Source: UBA4971 sp029551185
GTDB lineage: Bacteria; Bacillota; SHA-98; UBA4971
Assembly (NCBI GenBank): GCA_035593725.1
Contig: DAOSZN010000022.1
Span: 1 to 33,957 of the forward strand
DNA: 33,957 nucleotides
Direction of reading: 5' to 3'
Positions 30,843 through 33,957 of the stretch are shown here, one piece after another. A program made the translations under genes and the position numbers. The notes under the pieces are model-generated. The model ran no database searches, was not told where the DNA came from, and saw only the letters and a program-made list of their open reading frames with translations. Within the stretch, counting starts at the first letter, position 1. The number at the start of each line of letters is the position of its first letter.

Positions 30843-32306
30843 TCATCGCAAGTTTAGCTTTATACTCTGTGGTTTATGACCCTTTTTCACCTTTTTGAGT
30901 TGATGAGGCCTGGCAAGGTCAGGCACCAATCCGACTACAGGTAGTTCCAGGATGCGTTCCGTTTCACCAGAACTTTTGATCGTTGTATCCGTGTGCTCCA
31001 GAACAAAGACGTAACCTACTGCGAGAAACAGTCCGAGGATACCTGCTATTGCCGTATTGAGAAGCTTTCTTGGTTTGATAGGCTTATCAGGTATGATGGC
31101 TTCATCAATGACGTAGATGTCAGAAACCGTCATTGACTCTGAGATCCGCATTTCTTCATACTTTGAACGCAGCATTACGTAAATTTCCTCGCTCACTCTC
31201 TGATTTCTCACGAGTCTTGCGATATCTATCTCCATCTTAGGCATAGACTCAAGTTCAGCCTGGGCTATGCTACGAGTGTTTTCCAGAGCTTCCAGTTTTG
31301 CGTCCAGTCGGACTATTGTTGCCTGTCCTGATACGAGTCGGCTTCGGATATCTTGGTATATTGGGTTAAGGGATGTGGTCTCTGATCCAATCACTCTTTC
31401 AACTTCTTCGGCAAGCTTAGCGGAGATGTGGTTTATTTGAGTTTTAAGTGCAACTATGGTGGGATGATTCTCCGTATACTGTTCAAGGGCAGCTACCAAA
31501 TCTGTCTCAAGCTCGGATAGTTTTGCTCTATACTGCTGGACTATTGGGCTATTGACTAGGGTGGAGGAGGTAATAAGTGTAGGGTCGATTTCCCGTAGTA
31601 TTTCATCTAGTTTCCGTTGCTCTGAACTGGCTGCCTGCAATTCTATCTCAGTTTGAGAGAGAAGTTGCTCAATGTTGGCGAGCCTGTCAATACGGGCTTT
31701 GGTTTCACCTGATGGTTCCGCTATCCCGTTTGTCTCTTTGTACCTAAGAAGCGCGTCTTCAGCTTGTTTCAGGTCGTTTTCAGCGATTGTCAACTGCTGA
31801 GTGATGAAATCCATAGCTGCCTTGGCAGACTCCTGATTCATTAGATGAATACGTTCTTGAAATTCGTTTACAAGCGCGTTAATAAACAGGGCTGCTTTCT
31901 CCGCATCGTCACATTCAACTGAGAGCTTGGCTAAATCAGTTCCTTGAATCTGTTGAACAGAAAGACTGTCTTGCCACAACAGCACCTCTTCTTCTGATGA
32001 CGATTGCAGCCATCCCAAACGCGCTAAAGTAGCTTCAGTGAGTGTGCGACTCTTTATGTATTCAATATAGTTTCGCATATTGCCTAGTGGAGAGCTGGCA
32101 GCATCTTGGAGAAACGAGATAGATGTGATGGTGGGATCGGGCCTTACCATAATAAGAGATGTAGCCTTGTAGATCCTAGTCATATTTGAACTTATGCAAT
32201 AGGCTACTACCATGCTTACTATCACAATGGTCATGATTTGCCGCTTTTTTTGCCATAATACTCTCGCTATTTCAAGGAGATCGATCTCATAATCCATTTG
32301 ATCCAT
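30843..32306 (-). CDS. Wzz/GumC-type polysaccharide chain-length and export protein
   Basis: A 487-residue inner-membrane protein with the Wzz plus GNVR architecture. Transmembrane segment 1 is at about 24-40 (IMTIVIVSMVVAYCI). The Wzz domain includes YKATSLIMVRPD. A long periplasmic coiled-coil region follows (about 160-380), with ENDLKQAEDALLRYKETNG and SELETDLVAALEQYTENHP. Transmembrane segment 2 is near 425-445 (LLNTAIAGILGLFLAVGYVFVL), preceded by the proline-rich IIPDKPIKPRK typical of the family. The C-terminal tail is short and basic. The ATP-grasp-like kinase part is encoded separately by the next gene, as in CapA/CapB pairs. ATG 32306 has GGAGAG 13 nt upstream, a little far. Confidence 0.93.
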   Translation of the reverse strand: MDQMDYEIDLLEIARVLWQKKRQIMTIVIVSMVVAYCISSNMTRIYKATSLIMVRPDPTITSISFLQDAASSPLGNMRNYIEYIKSRTLTEATLARLGWLQSSSEEEVLLWQDSLSVQQIQGTDLAKLSVECDDAEKAALFINALVNEFQERIHLMNQESAKAAMDFITQQLTIAENDLKQAEDALLRYKETNGIAEPSGETKARIDRLANIEQLLSQTEIELQAASSEQRKLDEILREIDPTLITSSTLVNSPIVQQYRAKLSELETDLVAALEQYTENHPTIVALKTQINHISAKLAEEVERVIGSETTSLNPIYQDIRSRLVSGQATIVRLDAKLEALENTRSIAQAELESMPKMEIDIARLVRNQRVSEEIYVMLRSKYEEMRISESMTVSDIYVIDEAIIPDKPIKPRKLLNTAIAGILGLFLAVGYVFVLEHTDTTIKSSGETERILELPVVGLVPDLARPHQLKKVKKGHKPQSIKLNLR

Positions 32307-32380
32307 TACCGACTTATCTCTCCTATCCCGTTTTTCGTCAGGTACAGGCTATGTTATGCTACATCGCCTCGCCTAAACAA

Positions 32381-33957
32381 CTATCGCCTGGGGACATAAA
32401 TGCTATCTCCGTTTACCACGATCCATTTTTTTGCATCAATTGTGTCATGTGGCTTCTCCAGGTTAATTGTGTATGTAATAAAGGTACCATCTAAACTGCG
32501 TCTGGTAAGCCTGATGGAGGTAGCGTCACCCATTTCTGTGATCCCACCGGCTTGCGCCAGGCACTCGAGGAGTGTAGTATCATCTCTTATCTTATAGATG
32601 CCCGGATGAGCTATCGATCCGAGGACCGACACTTCACGGATAAGCTCAGGCACGAAAATAGTGTCACCGTCATTAAGAAGGTAGTTTTCTTCTTCATCGG
32701 TTGCGCTTTGCAGTTTCTGCAGATTCACCGGAAGGCGTTGGGTTTCTCCTGATGGGAGTCTGCGTGTTAGAACAGCTGAAGCGCCGTCTCCGTCCCGGGT
32801 TACCCATCCCGCTAAAGACAAGGCCTGGAGGACACGTGTATCCTTATTGATCTTGTAGACCCCTGGCCGATTCACTGCTCCGAGGACTGACACTTCGCAG
32901 ATAAGCTCAGGCACGAAAATCGTATCCTGATCTTGTAGGATTAACTTATCACGCGGCACCTTACCGCTCATGGCTGCGTCAAGGTCAAAGACGTGGACTC
33001 TGATTTCTTCTCCAATGTCTCTATGTAGTGAAATACAGGAAGTATCCGCCGATTCAACTAAGCCTCCGGCCTGAGCTATTGCATGGGTAACGGTTGATTT
33101 TGTTTTGAGCTGATAGCTACCTGGATTTCTTACTTGGCCCAAGACCTGAACTCTTATGCCTCTGGGCACATAAACCACATCACCGGGCAATAGTTTGAAA
33201 GTGCCATCATATTGTCCGGAAGAGCTCGAGTGCCCGGATTCTGTCGCACCCAGTGTGTCCAGGTCTATCTCTATCGTGTGGGCTCCCTTTTCTGTGTATC
33301 TTGTGACTCGGATACAACTGGTATCCGCATTAATGCCAGGGCCACCAGCAGCTGCAATAACGTCGAATACCCTCGTCTCAGTTCCTACGGTATCCACAGC
33401 ATAGACTCCTGGCCTTTGCACTTCGCCTAGAACAGATACAGTTCTTGCCTTTTCAGGAACATATATGCCATCTCCATCTTGAAGAATAACGTTGTTATAC
33501 TCTAGGCTATCTTCTTCTCTGGTCAACACTTGATCAACATTAACGACTATCGAATCGGATTTGATACTGTCAACTGAACTTGGCGACGCGATTCGGGTAA
33601 GCCTGACGCGTGTCAAGTCAGCCTCAGGTGTAGGCCCTCCTGCTGAAGCGAGAGCATCTATGAGGGTGGGCTTTGCGCGAAACGAATAGACTCCGGGTGA
33701 ACGCACACAGCCGATGACAGTGACTCGTACCATTTTAGCTTCTCTAAGTATGACTGTAACTCTCGGATTCTTTAAGTAATAGGCAAGTTTGTCGGTTAAA
33801 GCAGCTTCGACCTGCGAGAGTGTCAGGCCGATAATGCGCATCCCTTCATGGAGTGCTGTCAACGAGATTTTGCCATCCTCGCTGACTGTGACTACGTCTG
33901 ACAAGTCCTTATGGCCCCAAACAGCTATCTCAAGTACGTCTCCGCATTCTACCAGAT
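32381..33957 (-). CDS. SLBB-domain polysaccharide export protein, 5' end outside the window
   Basis: Wza-like export protein spanning periplasm and outer membrane, at least 525 residues here. A TTG at 33904 could open the frame, but the frame continues to the window edge with family sequence (LVECGDVLEIAVWGHKDL), so the N-terminus is cut off. After the polysaccharide-export domain (VTVSEDGKISLTALHEGMRIIGLT), five SLBB repeats follow, each with a V-LG-V-RPG-Y core and A-AGG, and joined by DGDTIFVPE-type linkers. That is more repeats than the two or three of E. coli Wza. It is the first gene of the minus-strand unit, 74 nt ahead of the Wzz gene, and it implies an outer membrane. Confidence 0.92.
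   Translation of the reverse strand, partial: LVECGDVLEIAVWGHKDLSDVVTVSEDGKISLTALHEGMRIIGLTLSQVEAALTDKLAYYLKNPRVTVILREAKMVRVTVIGCVRSPGVYSFRAKPTLIDALASAGGPTPEADLTRVRLTRIASPSSVDSIKSDSIVVNVDQVLTREEDSLEYNNVILQDGDGIYVPEKARTVSVLGEVQRPGVYAVDTVGTETRVFDVIAAAGGPGINADTSCIRVTRYTEKGAHTIEIDLDTLGATESGHSSSSGQYDGTFKLLPGDVVYVPRGIRVQVLGQVRNPGSYQLKTKSTVTHAIAQAGGLVESADTSCISLHRDIGEEIRVHVFDLDAAMSGKVPRDKLILQDQDTIFVPELICEVSVLGAVNRPGVYKINKDTRVLQALSLAGWVTRDGDGASAVLTRRLPSGETQRLPVNLQKLQSATDEEENYLLNDGDTIFVPELIREVSVLGSIAHPGIYKIRDDTTLLECLAQAGGITEMGDATSIRLTRRSLDGTFITYTINLEKPHDTIDAKKWIVVNGDSIYVPRR
32621..32665 (-). repeat. Internal SLBB repeat unit, copy 1
   Basis: These 45 nt match 32882-32926 at 40 of 45 positions. They encode the linker IFVPELI-REVSVLG between SLBB domains. 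The DNA identity is much higher than between the other SLBB units, implying recent duplication or gene conversion. Confidence 0.75.
32882..32926 (-). repeat. Internal SLBB repeat unit, copy 2
   Basis: Partner of 32621-32665, offset by 261 nt (87 codons), one SLBB unit length. It encodes IFVPELI-CEVSVLG, differing from copy 1 by Cys for Arg. Confidence 0.75.

Noticed and set aside
1..33957. tRNA, rRNA, CRISPR arrays or prophage genes
   Set aside because: No cloverleaf-like run, repeat-spacer array or phage gene was seen on reading both strands; a tRNA scan was not possible here.

Overview
The window looks like a chromosomal segment of a diderm (two-membrane) member of the Bacillota, possibly a Limnochordia- or Hydrogenisporia-like lineage. 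The Bacillota side rests on gene style: strong GGAGG ribosome binding sites, many TTG/GTG starts, an ArgR-type operator, an amidase fused to a GerMN domain, and an ECF vitamin S component. The outer membrane is inferred from two signal-peptide beta-barrel-like proteins that both end in phenylalanine, an ABC binding protein without a lipobox cysteine, and a large SLBB polysaccharide export protein. The lineage is an inference; no rRNA gene is present.

Left part (1-9016). A two-copy motif resembling an insertion-sequence end lies at the edge. It is followed by a consensus promoter, a structured leader, and rplM-rpsI ending in a clear terminator. A membrane-anchored hypothetical protein follows behind its own promoter and a leader with two competing pairings. 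Next comes a same-strand run: enoyl-CoA hydratase, nadE, an RsmC-like methyltransferase, an amidase-GerMN fusion, a MEMO-AMMECR1 fusion, and its radical-SAM partner. A small outer-membrane-barrel-like protein closes the block.

Arginine block (9017-15605). Two terminators precede a promoter whose -35 box lies inside a perfect 18-bp ARG box. Then argC-argJ-argB-argD-argF encode acetyl-cycle ornithine synthesis plus ornithine carbamoyltransferase. A 16-codon ORF with a strong Shine-Dalgarno overlaps the poorly served argD start.

Sugar block (15606-28163). A 779-bp non-coding stretch with an RBS-hiding hairpin leads to a 493-residue barrel protein. A LacI regulator follows, with a perfect TTGACA-17-TATAAT promoter and a downstream operator-like palindrome. 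Then come a sugar-binding protein, a MalF-type permease broken by a 2-nt frameshift, a MalG-type permease, a MsmK/UgpC-type ATPase, a bifunctional phosphoglucose/phosphomannose isomerase, a ROK sugar kinase, a membrane-anchored protein resembling the glucodextranase C-terminal module, and an ECF S component. Together they suggest outer-membrane passage, periplasmic capture, import, phosphorylation and isomerisation of a glucose- or mannose-containing sugar.

Polysaccharide block (28180-33957, mostly minus strand). An SLBB export protein (cut by the window edge), a Wzz/GumC-type protein and a BY-kinase-like ATPase form a capsule/exopolysaccharide export set. A family-4 glycosyltransferase and one unrecognised plus-strand coiled-coil protein lie next to it. 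The ATPase has Arg in place of the Walker A Lys and stops just before the usual tyrosine tail.
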